Below, piece after piece: positions 47,766 through 56,682 of a DNA stretch of 61,020 nt (positions are counted from its first letter, which is position 1; each line of letters opens with the position of its first letter). Both the position numbers and the translations under genes were made by a program. Origin of the DNA: UBA4658 sp002405485 (GTDB taxonomy: Bacteria; Planctomycetota; Phycisphaerae; Phycisphaerales; UBA1924). The notes below the pieces were generated by a model that made no database searches, was not told the origin of the DNA, and worked only from the letters and a program-made list of their open reading frames with translations. The stretch covers positions 1-61,020 of the forward strand of contig DAISGC010000008.1 of NCBI GenBank assembly GCA_036823255.1. The letters are read 5' to 3'.

Positions 47766-49604
47766 TTATCTCTCGACACAGATACCCACATCGCGGAGGC
47801 AGTTCACGTAGTTTCGGATTGCGATGTCTCGATCAACCTCGTACACACGTTTTGCTGTAGCCTTACAGGACAAGTAGCTGCTCAAACCACCCCAGAACCC
47901 ACCAATTACGCCGCCGCAAATCGCAGCCGGTATTGCCGCAACCGCACCACATGCGCCCACGCCGGCACCGCATCCGGCACCAATTCCCGCGCCGCCAATA
48001 ATATTGCCTGTGTCCCAAATGGTGCAGTTTGCAACCGCTCTGTTGTAAGCGTCAAGGGCATTCTGGAGCTCCTGCTGGAAGTCGCTCCAACATCCGAGAC
48101 TTGTATTGTTCCAGAAGAAACAGTCAACGCCTCCGAGCTCGTTCGCACAACACCACATGAAGTCGCCAGGTTGCGGCCAGCGATCTCGCGGAGTCGGATC
48201 GACGATTGTTCCCGGTGTTGGCTGGAAACCTGGGGGAATGTCGCTGGTGAGGAGTACATCGTGGGCGATTGACTCGACCGTTGGCGACTCTGGAGCAAGT
48301 CTTGCTGAGAACACAGAGGCGCTCTCGACACTACTAAAGACGGCAACCGGATGCCCCACCCAGATTGGGCACGAACCATGACCATTCAACGACGCCCGGC
48401 CGCCAATGACTACCGCATGGCGAGTGCCACCATCCGCACCAACGATCGTGGCGACACTCACGCTCGGATTGAAAGTCAAGACCTCAGGAATAGCTGCTCC
48501 GAGAGCATCGAGGGTTGTACGACCTGTAACTACTTGTTCTTGAGCGAGTGGCGTGACGGCTTGGAATCCGGTCATCGTTCCCATCGTGGTTATGTTGCCA
48601 GCGGAATCAACAACATTTGCCTGGGACGACGGCAGATCATCTCTCATCGCCAACGCGGTTGACCCCGGCGCAAACGTATATCCAAGTTGCACTGCTGCCT
48701 TGCTTGGATCGATTCGAGCAGCAAAAGCGGCACGCTGGAGACTGTTGACAGTGGCTCGCGATGCCGTCTCGGCCATCAAGCTGAACATTCCGGGAGTCGT
48801 CCAGACACTTGATTGCGTAATGCAGATCGCAGAAATGTCGCTGGGATGCACCGGATCAGCGATATCGCAGCCCCCACGGCCAAAGGCACTCAAAAGCTCC
48901 GCACCTGAAGTAGCCGATGCGATCGGCACGAACGCCCAAGCCCTAGAAGAACTACCGCCGCACTGAGTCTCGAGCTCAAGACCAACGCCAAGAATCGATG
49001 CGGAAGTCGAGCCGACTCCGATCGTTGCGACCATGATTCCACGTGAGAGCGTTGCAGGAACCCCCGATACCACGCCAGATCGGGGCATGCATGCCTGACT
49101 CGTCTCAATAGCCGTGAATCCTGGGAGCGGAGCAGAGAAACCGGGAAGATCTCTGTTCCACAGACGGGCTTCAAGCACCCCGTTTACCCGGCGAACGACC
49201 ACGACATCGCCGTCAAATGTACGAAAACCGCTTGAAGTCTCGATCTGAGCGAGCGCGGGCCGCACATACTCTTTTGTGAACCAGGGATCACGCATCGTGC
49301 CCGGTTCGGCACCGCAGTTGGGATCGCTTCCCGCGGCAAACCATGCGTTCTGAAAATCGAACACATCCTGTACAGACGAAGTGCCATCGCGGTTGAAGTC
49401 GCCTGTTCCTGCAAACCAGTCGTTGAGGAATGCAAAGAGATCTTCGGTCGTCACCGATCCACTCTGCGACCAGTCAGCGGGGCAGTCGTTTGCTCGGGCT
49501 TGGGCACAAAGACCAATCGAAAGCAACAGGGCGATCAGATAGTGCTTGATGGTCGATGCTCGATGCTTGATGCTTGATGCCTGATGCCTGATGCCTGAAA
49601 TCAT
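47766..49604 (-). CDS. Exported protein with dockerin-like pair and C-terminal Gly zipper
   Basis: 612 residues from ATG 49604, with GCAGGAG about 10 bases upstream. The signal peptide has a His/Lys/Ser-rich n-region (IRHQASSIKHRASTIKHY) encoded by a short DNA repeat, then LIALLLSIGLCAQARA. Residues about 33-85 are a dockerin-like pair (SVTTEDLFAFLNDWFAG; DFNRDGTSSVQDVFDFQNAWF). A beta-rich middle of unknown family follows. The last about 110 residues have many Cys and a glycine-zipper membrane-like stretch (IIGGAGIGAGCGAGVGACG). Surface protein of unknown role; Gly-zipper tails occur in pore-forming or bacteriocin-like proteins, but that is only an analogy. Confidence 0.72.
   Translation of the reverse strand: MISGIRHQASSIKHRASTIKHYLIALLLSIGLCAQARANDCPADWSQSGSVTTEDLFAFLNDWFAGTGDFNRDGTSSVQDVFDFQNAWFAAGSDPNCGAEPGTMRDPWFTKEYVRPALAQIETSSGFRTFDGDVVVVRRVNGVLEARLWNRDLPGFSAPLPGFTAIETSQACMPRSGVVSGVPATLSRGIMVATIGVGSTSASILGVGLELETQCGGSSSRAWAFVPIASATSGAELLSAFGRGGCDIADPVHPSDISAICITQSSVWTTPGMFSLMAETASRATVNSLQRAAFAARIDPSKAAVQLGYTFAPGSTALAMRDDLPSSQANVVDSAGNITTMGTMTGFQAVTPLAQEQVVTGRTTLDALGAAIPEVLTFNPSVSVATIVGADGGTRHAVVIGGRASLNGHGSCPIWVGHPVAVFSSVESASVFSARLAPESPTVESIAHDVLLTSDIPPGFQPTPGTIVDPTPRDRWPQPGDFMWCCANELGGVDCFFWNNTSLGCWSDFQQELQNALDAYNRAVANCTIWDTGNIIGGAGIGAGCGAGVGACGAVAAIPAAICGGVIGGFWGGLSSYLSCKATAKRVYEVDRDIAIRNYVNCLRDVGICVER
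49552..49598. repeat. Short degenerate tandem repeat (TGATGCY units)
   Basis: Six or seven 7-base copies (TCGATGC, TGATGCT, TGATGCC) in the first codons of the exported protein gene, where they are translated as the His/Ser/Lys-rich start of its signal peptide. Related in sequence to the repeat at 44720-44776. Confidence 0.7.
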
Positions 49605-49682
49605 GCATGAATCACTCCTGCGATAGTCGCTATGAGGGAAGGATTGAGCTTGTACTCTAAAGGGCTTGCTCATGCTTGTCAA

Positions 49683-50046
49683 ACACAGCAGGTCTTCATG
49701 ATTCTTGCGTGCGAACCACCAGCGTTGGCCTGATTTGGTGTTACCACAACGGTCCTAGGGTCGGCTGTCATTCCGCTTTGAGCGGTATGTCTGTGATGTG
49801 GAATCGGGGGCTGGGTTGGTTTTGTTTGTGGTGGTGGGTGTCCCTACACCGGGGGTATCCGTTTCGCGCTCAGGTCTCGGCTTGAGTCTGCTTTGGCTGC
49901 CCGTTACGTGTGTTTGGCGCCCACTCTCCTGACGAGCCGAGACTTGTTGCGGGGAGAGTCGTACCCTTGGATAGCATGGCACTGATGGGATTTCGTTTGG
50001 GTGCCATGCATCGTCCTGGGGCGGCGGGAAGGAAGGGCTTTGATCG
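49683..50046. other. Intergenic region upstream of glycosyltransferase gene
   Basis: 364 bases with no supported gene. It contains a small hairpin CCGCTTTGAGCGG near 49776 and G/T-rich tracts around 49805-49840. No convincing promoter, riboswitch or terminator was recognised. Confidence 0.4.
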
Positions 50047-51537
50047 ATGCGGATCTTGATGCTTGGGTGGGAGTTTCCGCCCTTCATTGCCGGCGGCCTT
50101 GGAACCGCGTGCTATGGGCTGACCAAGGCCTTGGATCGCCTTGGTCATGAGGTCGTGTTCGTCCTGCCCAAGCCGGTGGACCGTTCGCACGCGTCGCACA
50201 TTCGGCTGCTGAGCCCGGAGCAGATCCGTGGGCTGAACTGGGTGGCGCCCAAGGGATCCAACGGATCGCACGTCGGCTCAGCGGACGGGATGTCGGCGGA
50301 GGCCGCGGCCAACGCCGCACTGGTCGGGGCCGAGGCGTACACGATGGCGGGCTTCACGAACGTGAGCTTCCGGGCGGTGCCGGCGCCGATGACCTCGACG
50401 TATCCGAAGTTTCACAAGGGGCACGCCAAGGGCGGAATGTTCGGGCTCACCGGGCCGACCGACGCGGACCTGGACAACGACGATCTCCCGCTGCACGCGG
50501 CTCACGAGATTCATCCGGAAGACGCGATCCGCCGGGCCATGGAGCACGAGCACGGGATCAGCTTGCGCGTTCCTGAAGGCGGCGGCGGGCACGCCGGGGC
50601 GGGGTATGAGGGCGACATGATCGCCAACGCCGAGCGGTACGCACGGCTGGTGGTGACGATCACGCGGGGCGAGCGCTTCGACGTGATCCACGCGCACGAC
50701 TGGATGACCTTTCCGGCGGGGATTGCGCTCGCGACAGTGAGCGGCAAGCCGCTGGTGGTGCACGTGCACTCGACCGAGTTTGATCGCTCGGGCGACAACA
50801 TCAATCAGCGCGTGTACGACATCGAACGCCGCGGGATGCACGCGGCGATGCGCGCGGTTTGCGTCAGCAACCTGACGCAGTCGATCTGCGTGCGGCGGTA
50901 TGGCGTCGATCCGAAGAAGACGGATGTCGTGTACAACGGGATCGAGAACGAGGATGTCCAGCCGCACGCCGGGGACATGATCGCGTCCAAGGACAAGATC
51001 GTGCTGTTTCTGGGGCGGATCACGATGCAGAAGGGGCCGGAGTATTTCATCCGCTCGGCGAAGCGCGTGCTGGAGAAGGTACAGGACGTGAAGTTCGTGG
51101 TGGCGGGGTCGGGCGACATGGCCGTGCGGATGATCGAGGAGGCGGCTCACCTTGGGATCGGGCACAAGGTGCTGTTCACGGGCTTCCTGCGCGGCAAGGA
51201 CGTGGACCGGGTGTTCCGCATGGCGGATGTGTACGTGATGCCGAGCGTGAGCGAGCCGTTTGGCATTGCGCCGCTGGAGGCGATGCGGAACGATGTGCCG
51301 GTGATCATCAGCAAGCAGAGCGGCGTGAGCGAGGTCTTGACACACGCGCTCAAGGTGGACTTCTGGGATATTGACGAGATGGCCAACAAGATCGTGGCGG
51401 TGCTGCGTCACCCGCCGCTGGGCCAGACGCTCGCCGAGCATGGGGCGTTTGAGCTTCGCAAGCTGACGTGGGATGGGGCGGCGCAGAAGTGCGTGGAGAG
51501 CTACGCCAAGGCCATCGGGGGGCTTGTGGGGGTGTAG
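50047..51537 (+). CDS. GT4-family glycosyltransferase
   Basis: 496 residues. GT-B fold of the starch/glycogen-synthase-like GT4 type: N-terminal MRILMLGWEFPPFIAGGLGT (glycine loop for the nucleotide sugar), HAHDWMTFPAG, VVHVHSTEFDRSG, then LFLGRITMQKGPEYF and the nucleotide-binding EX7E motif in SEPFGIAPLEAM (about residue 400). An inserted stretch (about 75-200) is longer than in typical members and is rich in Ala, Gly and His. Likely transfers a sugar to a glycan; substrate not predictable. Confidence 0.9.
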   Translation: MRILMLGWEFPPFIAGGLGTACYGLTKALDRLGHEVVFVLPKPVDRSHASHIRLLSPEQIRGLNWVAPKGSNGSHVGSADGMSAEAAANAALVGAEAYTMAGFTNVSFRAVPAPMTSTYPKFHKGHAKGGMFGLTGPTDADLDNDDLPLHAAHEIHPEDAIRRAMEHEHGISLRVPEGGGGHAGAGYEGDMIANAERYARLVVTITRGERFDVIHAHDWMTFPAGIALATVSGKPLVVHVHSTEFDRSGDNINQRVYDIERRGMHAAMRAVCVSNLTQSICVRRYGVDPKKTDVVYNGIENEDVQPHAGDMIASKDKIVLFLGRITMQKGPEYFIRSAKRVLEKVQDVKFVVAGSGDMAVRMIEEAAHLGIGHKVLFTGFLRGKDVDRVFRMADVYVMPSVSEPFGIAPLEAMRNDVPVIISKQSGVSEVLTHALKVDFWDIDEMANKIVAVLRHPPLGQTLAEHGAFELRKLTWDGAAQKCVESYAKAIGGLVGV

Positions 51538-51718
51538 GGGCGGAGGCTCAATTTCCGACGGAATCGTCCGCTCATGGGGTTCTGGGCAGGATCATTTCAG
51601 ATTCAGGCAGATTGATCCTTATGTCTAATGAATAAGTTTTCTTCATCTGAGATGCCGCCAGCTTGAGCATGCGTACGCTCCGAACCTCGATAAACAACCG
51701 AGGCACAGGAGCTTTGTC

Positions 51719-54316
51719 GTGAACATCAAGACACTGGTGGTCATCGCGGGCGTTGTTCTGGTGGCGTTGCTGACTTCTCACGCGCGCGGGCAGTGTACTC
51801 GTTGGCTGCCGGGAGTGGGCAGTTCGACGATGGATGGACGGGTCGAAGCGATGGTCGCGTGGGATCCAGATGGTCCCGGGCCGGAACAAGAGTGGCTAGT
51901 GATCGGTGGATCGTTCACGCAAATTGGTCCGGTCACGATCTCTCGTCTCGCGGCATTCGACGGCACGCAGTGGCGCAGCCTCGGCGCTCTCAACGGCGAT
52001 GTCACTGCGCTCGCGGTCTATCGGGGCGATCTGATCATCGCTGGCACGTTCAGCGCTGTCGCCGGAATCTCCGCCCCAGGCCGCCTCGCTCGCTTCAACG
52101 GTACGACCTGGGAATCGATCTCCACATCGCTTATTCAGGGGACAAGCAACACCGGCACCATCTCCACGCTTCTTGAGTTCCAAGGGCGGCTCATCGCGGC
52201 AGGGGATTTCTCACAGATCTCGGGCGTTACTGCGGTCAACGTTGCCGCGTTTGATGATTCATGGAACCCCATGGGCAACGGCGTGTCCACCGGGGTCGTA
52301 GACATGGTGGTGTTCGAGAACCAGGTGTTCAGCATCGCGAGGAACTTGGTCGGGGCCCAGCGCTGGACCGGATCGAGTTGGTTGCCAACCACCTCCGGGT
52401 TCCCAACGACCACGTCCGCGGGCATTCCTACGGCGATCGCGGTCTACGATGGTTCACTGTATCTTGCCGGGCAGTCCTTCTCGTTCACGGGCACATCCGT
52501 CACTTCGCAGTTTGCAAGGCTGAACGGGAACGCCTGGACGCCGGTGCCGACGGCGAGCGGAAACACGAGTTTCTCCCCGCTGTTCATGCGGCAGTTCGGC
52601 TCACGGCTGATCGTTGGCGGCACCATGGCCATCGCTGGGCAGGTTATCGCCAACAACATCGCCGCATGGACCGAGGCCGGCTTTGAGTCTCTCCAGGGCG
52701 GCCTTCTCGCGACGAGCAGTTTCAGCAGTGCTCCCGTGACCTGCGCGGTCGAGTGGCGCGGCCAGATGGTTGTCGGCGGCGACTTTGATCGCTCGTTCTC
52801 CAACGTGACTGTCAGCAACGTGGCTCTGTTCGACGGCTTCGATTGGCGTTCGCCAGCACCTTCGATAGACGATTCTGTGTTCTTCAGCGTGGCGTTCCGC
52901 GACAGCATCGTGTTTGGAGGGGAGTTCAGCGTGGCGGGTGGACAGGCGGCCTCAAGAGTCGCCGCGTGGAATGGTCAGACCTGGCAACCGCTTGGCAGTG
53001 GCTTGGCGAACACGGCAGCCGCAGCCATCGCCCGCTGTGCGACCGTATTTCAGAACGACCTCATCGTCGGCGGATCATTCTCCATCGCCGGAAACACCGT
53101 CGTCGGGAACATCGCCCGCTGGGACGGTCAGCAATGGCATGCCATGGGATCGGGATTCGACTCGACTGTTGAGAGCCTGATCGTGTTCAACGGTGAGTTG
53201 TATGCAACCGGATCATTCTCGCGTTCCGGAGTGAACAGTTTCGGCGGGCGCGTTGCCCGATGGGACAACGGGACTTGGAAAACCGTGGGGTTCTCTGGCG
53301 GGCCCGGCGGAACCACCACGGGACTCGGGCGCGTGCTGGTCGAGTTCGAGGGCAGGCTCCACCTCTTCGGCCCGGAGTTCTGGGGATTCTTCAACGGGAA
53401 CAACTGGGTCCCGCTTGCTCAGAGCGGCTCGCTGGCGCCCGTGAACGCGGCGGTTGTGCACAATCGCCAACTGTACATTGGCGGAAACTTCAACACGATT
53501 AACAACATCACCGGGTTTCGCGGCATCGCCGTGAGACAAGGAACCGATTTCGTGCCTGTTTCCGGCGGCTTCCTTGTCAACTCGACAAGTTCGGCGAGCG
53601 GCACGGTGAGGGCGCTGGCTTCGGTCGGTGGACGTCTGTTGGCCGGTGGCGAGTTCGGGATCGCCGGTGGACTTCCGGCTTCGAACATCGCGGCACTTGA
53701 CGGCGGCACCTGGAGTGCGCTCGGCTCGGGCACTACTTCGACGGTTCGGTCGATTCAGACTCTCGATTCGGAGTTGATCATCGGTGGCGATTTCACCGCC
53801 GCCGGTTCGACATTCGCCGCCAACTGGGCTCGCTACACGACCAGCGGCGTGCCGGTTGTGATCACCAACTCCAGCAATCGCACCCTTGAACTGGGCTCAT
53901 CGCTGACACTCTCGGCGGTCGCGCTGTCTGGTTATGACGCACAGGGAGCGGTCCAGTACTCCTGGCGACGCGACGGCGTTCCTCTGATCGATTCCGTGCC
54001 GGGGACCTCGGTCGGCGTTCAGGGTGCTTCGACTGCGAGTCTCAGCATCTTCAACGTCGCATCGGCGGATTCGGGTGTATACACCTGCCACATCACCAAC
54101 GCCTGCGGCACACGCATCCATCAGGCCGGAACGATTGATGTGGTGTTCATCTGTCGGGCCGATCTTGATAACTCGGGCGCGCTTGAGTCATCCGACATCT
54201 TTGGGTTCCTCAACGCGTGGTTCACGGGCGGCATTCAGGGCGACTTTGATCGTGACGGGGATCGCGACCCGGCCGACATCTTTGCGTTCCTGAACGCATA
54301 CTTTGCCGGGTGCTGA
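51719..54316 (+). CDS. Exported repeat beta-propeller protein with Ig and dockerin-like ends
   Basis: 865 residues from GTG 51719 with CAGGAG seven bases upstream. Signal peptide to SHARGQ. Residues about 30-700 contain ten or more repeats of about 50-60 residues, pattern LIVGGSF...ARWDGQQWHAMGSG, a Rax2/kelch-like propeller. Residues about 715-800 are an Ig-like domain (LELGSSLTLSAVAL, YSWRRDGVPL, SGVYTCHITNACG). The last about 50 residues are a dockerin-like pair (DLDNSGALESSDIFGFLNAWF; FDRDGDRDPADIFAFLNAYF). Very likely a large extracellular or surface protein binding calcium through its tail. Confidence 0.88.
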   Translation: MNIKTLVVIAGVVLVALLTSHARGQCTRWLPGVGSSTMDGRVEAMVAWDPDGPGPEQEWLVIGGSFTQIGPVTISRLAAFDGTQWRSLGALNGDVTALAVYRGDLIIAGTFSAVAGISAPGRLARFNGTTWESISTSLIQGTSNTGTISTLLEFQGRLIAAGDFSQISGVTAVNVAAFDDSWNPMGNGVSTGVVDMVVFENQVFSIARNLVGAQRWTGSSWLPTTSGFPTTTSAGIPTAIAVYDGSLYLAGQSFSFTGTSVTSQFARLNGNAWTPVPTASGNTSFSPLFMRQFGSRLIVGGTMAIAGQVIANNIAAWTEAGFESLQGGLLATSSFSSAPVTCAVEWRGQMVVGGDFDRSFSNVTVSNVALFDGFDWRSPAPSIDDSVFFSVAFRDSIVFGGEFSVAGGQAASRVAAWNGQTWQPLGSGLANTAAAAIARCATVFQNDLIVGGSFSIAGNTVVGNIARWDGQQWHAMGSGFDSTVESLIVFNGELYATGSFSRSGVNSFGGRVARWDNGTWKTVGFSGGPGGTTTGLGRVLVEFEGRLHLFGPEFWGFFNGNNWVPLAQSGSLAPVNAAVVHNRQLYIGGNFNTINNITGFRGIAVRQGTDFVPVSGGFLVNSTSSASGTVRALASVGGRLLAGGEFGIAGGLPASNIAALDGGTWSALGSGTTSTVRSIQTLDSELIIGGDFTAAGSTFAANWARYTTSGVPVVITNSSNRTLELGSSLTLSAVALSGYDAQGAVQYSWRRDGVPLIDSVPGTSVGVQGASTASLSIFNVASADSGVYTCHITNACGTRIHQAGTIDVVFICRADLDNSGALESSDIFGFLNAWFTGGIQGDFDRDGDRDPADIFAFLNAYFAGC

Positions 54317-54354
54317 TCGAGCACATTTGAAGAAAAGGGCGTGCGCATCGGGCT

Positions 54355-56058
54355 TTACACCCGCACGTACGCCTGCAATCCCTGCATCCCACCCTCGCGC
54401 CCGAAGCCGCTTTCTTTGAACCCGCCAAACGGGCTCGCCGGGTCGAAGCGGTTGTAGGTGTTCAGCCAGACGACGCCGGCTTCGAGCTTCTTCGCGATCT
54501 CGAAGATCTTGGAGCCCTTATCCGTCCACACGCCCGCGGCGAGGCCGTAGGGCGTGTTGTTGGCCCGGGCGAGTGCCTCTTCGGGGGTGCGGAAGCTCAT
54601 CATGGCGACGACGGGGCCGAAGATCTCTTCGCGGGCGATGATGTGGCTGGGCTGCACGCCCGCAAAGAGGCAGGGGCGGCACCAGTACCCCGTGGAGTCC
54701 GGAAAGGGGTTGGAAGTAGACAACGACCCAGACACAGGCGGGACGCCTGTGCCACCAGAGGCAGGAGCAGAGGCCAAGGCAGACCGTTTCGGCGGGGCCT
54801 TGCCCAGCGTGCCGGCGACGTTCAGCTCGGCGCCCTCGTTGCACCCCGCGTCGATGTACCCCTCGATGCGCTTGAGCTGCGCGTGAGAGTTGATGGCGCC
54901 AAGGTCGGTGTTCTTGTCCATCGGGTCGCCGACGCGGATGCTGGCCATGCGCACGAGCAGCTTGTGCTTCACCTCATCGAGCACGCTCTCTTGCACGAGC
55001 AGGCGCGAGCCGGCGCAGCAGACGTGGCCCTGGTTGAAGAAGATGCCCTGGATGATGCCCTCGACGGCCTGGTCGATACTGGCGTCCTCGAAGATGATGT
55101 GCGGGCTTTTGCCGCCGAGTTCGAGGGTGAGTCTCTTCTGCGTACCCGCGACGGCCTTGGCGATGCGCTTGCCGACGTCGGTGGAGCCGGTGAAAGCGAT
55201 CTTGTCGATCCCAGGGTGCTCGACGATCGCGGCGCCGGTGTCGCCCGCGCCGGTGATGATGTTCACGACGCCGGGTGGCAGGTCGATCTCCTGCAGGATC
55301 TCGGCGAGGCGGAGCGCGGTGAGCGAGGTGGTCTCGGCGGGTTTCAGGACGACGGTGTTGCCGCAGGCGAGCGCAGGGGCGATCTTCCACGCGGCCATGA
55401 GCAGCGGGAAGTTCCACGGGATGATCTGCCCGCAGACGCCGAGGGGCTTGGGCGATGCGCCGGGGAACGCATACGCGAGCTTGTCGGCCCAGCCCGCGTG
55501 ATAGAAGAAATGCTGGGCCACGAGTGGGATGTCGATGTCGCGGCTTTCGCGGATGGGCTTGCCGCCATCGAGGGTTTCGAGGATCGCCAGCTCGCGGGCA
55601 CGCTCCTGCACGCGCCGGGCGATGCGGAAGAGGTACTTGGCGCGTTCGGTCGGCTTGAGCGCGGCCCACTTGGGCTGGGCCTTGCGAGCGGCTTGGACGG
55701 CGCGATCGACATCACGAGCGCCCGCGCTTGCGATCTCGCTCAAGGCCTGCTCGGTGGCCGGGTTGATGGTCTTGAAGTACAGGTCACGTTTGGCCGCGGG
55801 GCTTGACTTGGTCGGTTTGTCAGCCTGGGGTTCGGTGAATGCACCGTCGATGAACAGGCCGTAGCGCATGGCGATATCGACCTTGGTGGATTCGGGTGCG
55901 GGGGCATAGTCCCACGCCGAGGCGAACTCAAGGGCGTGGGATGACGCCGCACTTGCCGAAGCGGGCGCCGGGGAGATTCGCGACGGCTCTCTCACGGCGA
56001 TGGCATTGGCGGCCGAACCGTTGGAAACACGCGGAGAATCGCCGTCGGACGTGGGCAT
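54355..56058 (-). CDS. NAD(P)-dependent aldehyde dehydrogenase
   Basis: 567 residues, longer than the usual about 490. Residues 1-65 are a Ser/Ala-rich extension. The ALDH fold follows with PWNFPLLMAAWKIAPALACG, FTGSTDVGKRI, catalytic Glu in LTLELGGKSPH and nucleophile C347 in GHVCCAGSRL, and the ending SPFGGFKESGFGREGG. Between about residues 415 and 460, where ALDHs are short, an extra Ser/Pro/Gly-rich stretch contains GGTGVPPV encoded by a palindromic repeat. The insertion is in frame and lies in a surface loop by family comparison. Acetaldehyde from DeoC (56683) is one plausible substrate. Confidence 0.92.
   Translation of the reverse strand: MPTSDGDSPRVSNGSAANAIAVREPSRISPAPASASAASSHALEFASAWDYAPAPESTKVDIAMRYGLFIDGAFTEPQADKPTKSSPAAKRDLYFKTINPATEQALSEIASAGARDVDRAVQAARKAQPKWAALKPTERAKYLFRIARRVQERARELAILETLDGGKPIRESRDIDIPLVAQHFFYHAGWADKLAYAFPGASPKPLGVCGQIIPWNFPLLMAAWKIAPALACGNTVVLKPAETTSLTALRLAEILQEIDLPPGVVNIITGAGDTGAAIVEHPGIDKIAFTGSTDVGKRIAKAVAGTQKRLTLELGGKSPHIIFEDASIDQAVEGIIQGIFFNQGHVCCAGSRLLVQESVLDEVKHKLLVRMASIRVGDPMDKNTDLGAINSHAQLKRIEGYIDAGCNEGAELNVAGTLGKAPPKRSALASAPASGGTGVPPVSGSLSTSNPFPDSTGYWCRPCLFAGVQPSHIIAREEIFGPVVAMMSFRTPEEALARANNTPYGLAAGVWTDKGSKIFEIAKKLEAGVVWLNTYNRFDPASPFGGFKESGFGREGGMQGLQAYVRV
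54673..54756. repeat. REP-like repeat inside the aldehyde dehydrogenase gene
   Basis: CACAGGCGGGACGCCTGTGCC at 54733-54753 (inverted repeat core, quoted here up to its centre copy) and a weaker opposite arm at 54673-54695, GGGGCGGCACCAGTACCCC. Both match the intergenic pair at 56129-56199. On the coding strand the right arm reads GGTGVPPV. Confidence 0.7.
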
Positions 56059-56128
56059 GGGAAATCGTAGGAAGCGGTGGTGCGCCGAGGCTTGATCGAA
56101 GCGGCAAGCTCTTGAGGGCCCTTGTGCA

Positions 56129-56199
56129 GTGGCGGCACAGGCGTCCCGCCTGTGGGCATCCCGGAGTCATCCGAACACAGGCGAGACGCCCGTGCCACC
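56129..56199. repeat. REP-like inverted pair
   Basis: Clearest copy in the window. GTGGCGGCACAGGCGTCCCG (first 20 bases) at 56129 runs to 56154, and its reverse-oriented partner, beginning CACAGGCGAGACGCCCGTGC, occupies 56176-56199, with a 21-base spacer. Each arm is itself a palindrome. Lies upstream of the aldehyde dehydrogenase start. Confidence 0.75.
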
Positions 56200-56243
56200 A
56201 TTGCACGTTCACTGAGGCGCTGGAAGACCACTCGCCTCTTCCG

Positions 56244-56648
56244 CTAGGGCACTCGCTCAATTGCGCTTGCCACCAGAACTTCGACCGGCCCGCGTTCGAC
56301 GTACTTCTTGGTGATGAGCGTGCCGGTGATGCGGACGCGGGAGCCGTCGAGGGCCGCGGCTTCCTTGAACACCTTGGTGACGTCGACCTCGATGGCGGGC
56401 ACGCCGTCCTCACTGGCCTTGAGGATCCACCCGGTGTGCTCGCCGCCGATGCCCATATAGCCGCCGCGGAGGACGCCAATGCGGGTCACGTTCTGCGCTG
56501 AGTCGCCGGGCTTGTCGCCTCGACTCGGCTGCGCGGGGCTTGACGGGTTCTCGGGTTTCACGCTCGAACTCTTGCACCCGGCAAGCGGGATCACGGCGAG
56601 GGCCGAGATGACGAGGAGGGTGACGGTGCGTCGGCCGAGGGTCAGCAT
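56244..56648 (-). CDS. Small lipoprotein
   Basis: 134 residues. Signal peptide with lipobox PLAGC (Cys at residue 25), a Pro/Ser-rich linker, then a compact beta-rich domain (TRIGVLRGGYMGIGGEHTG, VEVDVTKVF, VRITGTLITKKYVERGPVEVL) resembling small OB-like accessory domains. No family recognised. Placed between the deoC and aldehyde dehydrogenase genes on the same strand. Confidence 0.75.
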   Translation of the reverse strand: MLTLGRRTVTLLVISALAVIPLAGCKSSSVKPENPSSPAQPSRGDKPGDSAQNVTRIGVLRGGYMGIGGEHTGWILKASEDGVPAIEVDVTKVFKEAAALDGSRVRITGTLITKKYVERGPVEVLVASAIERVP

Positions 56649-56682
56649 GATGCGGAGTGTATCAGATCACGCTTGCACGGCG

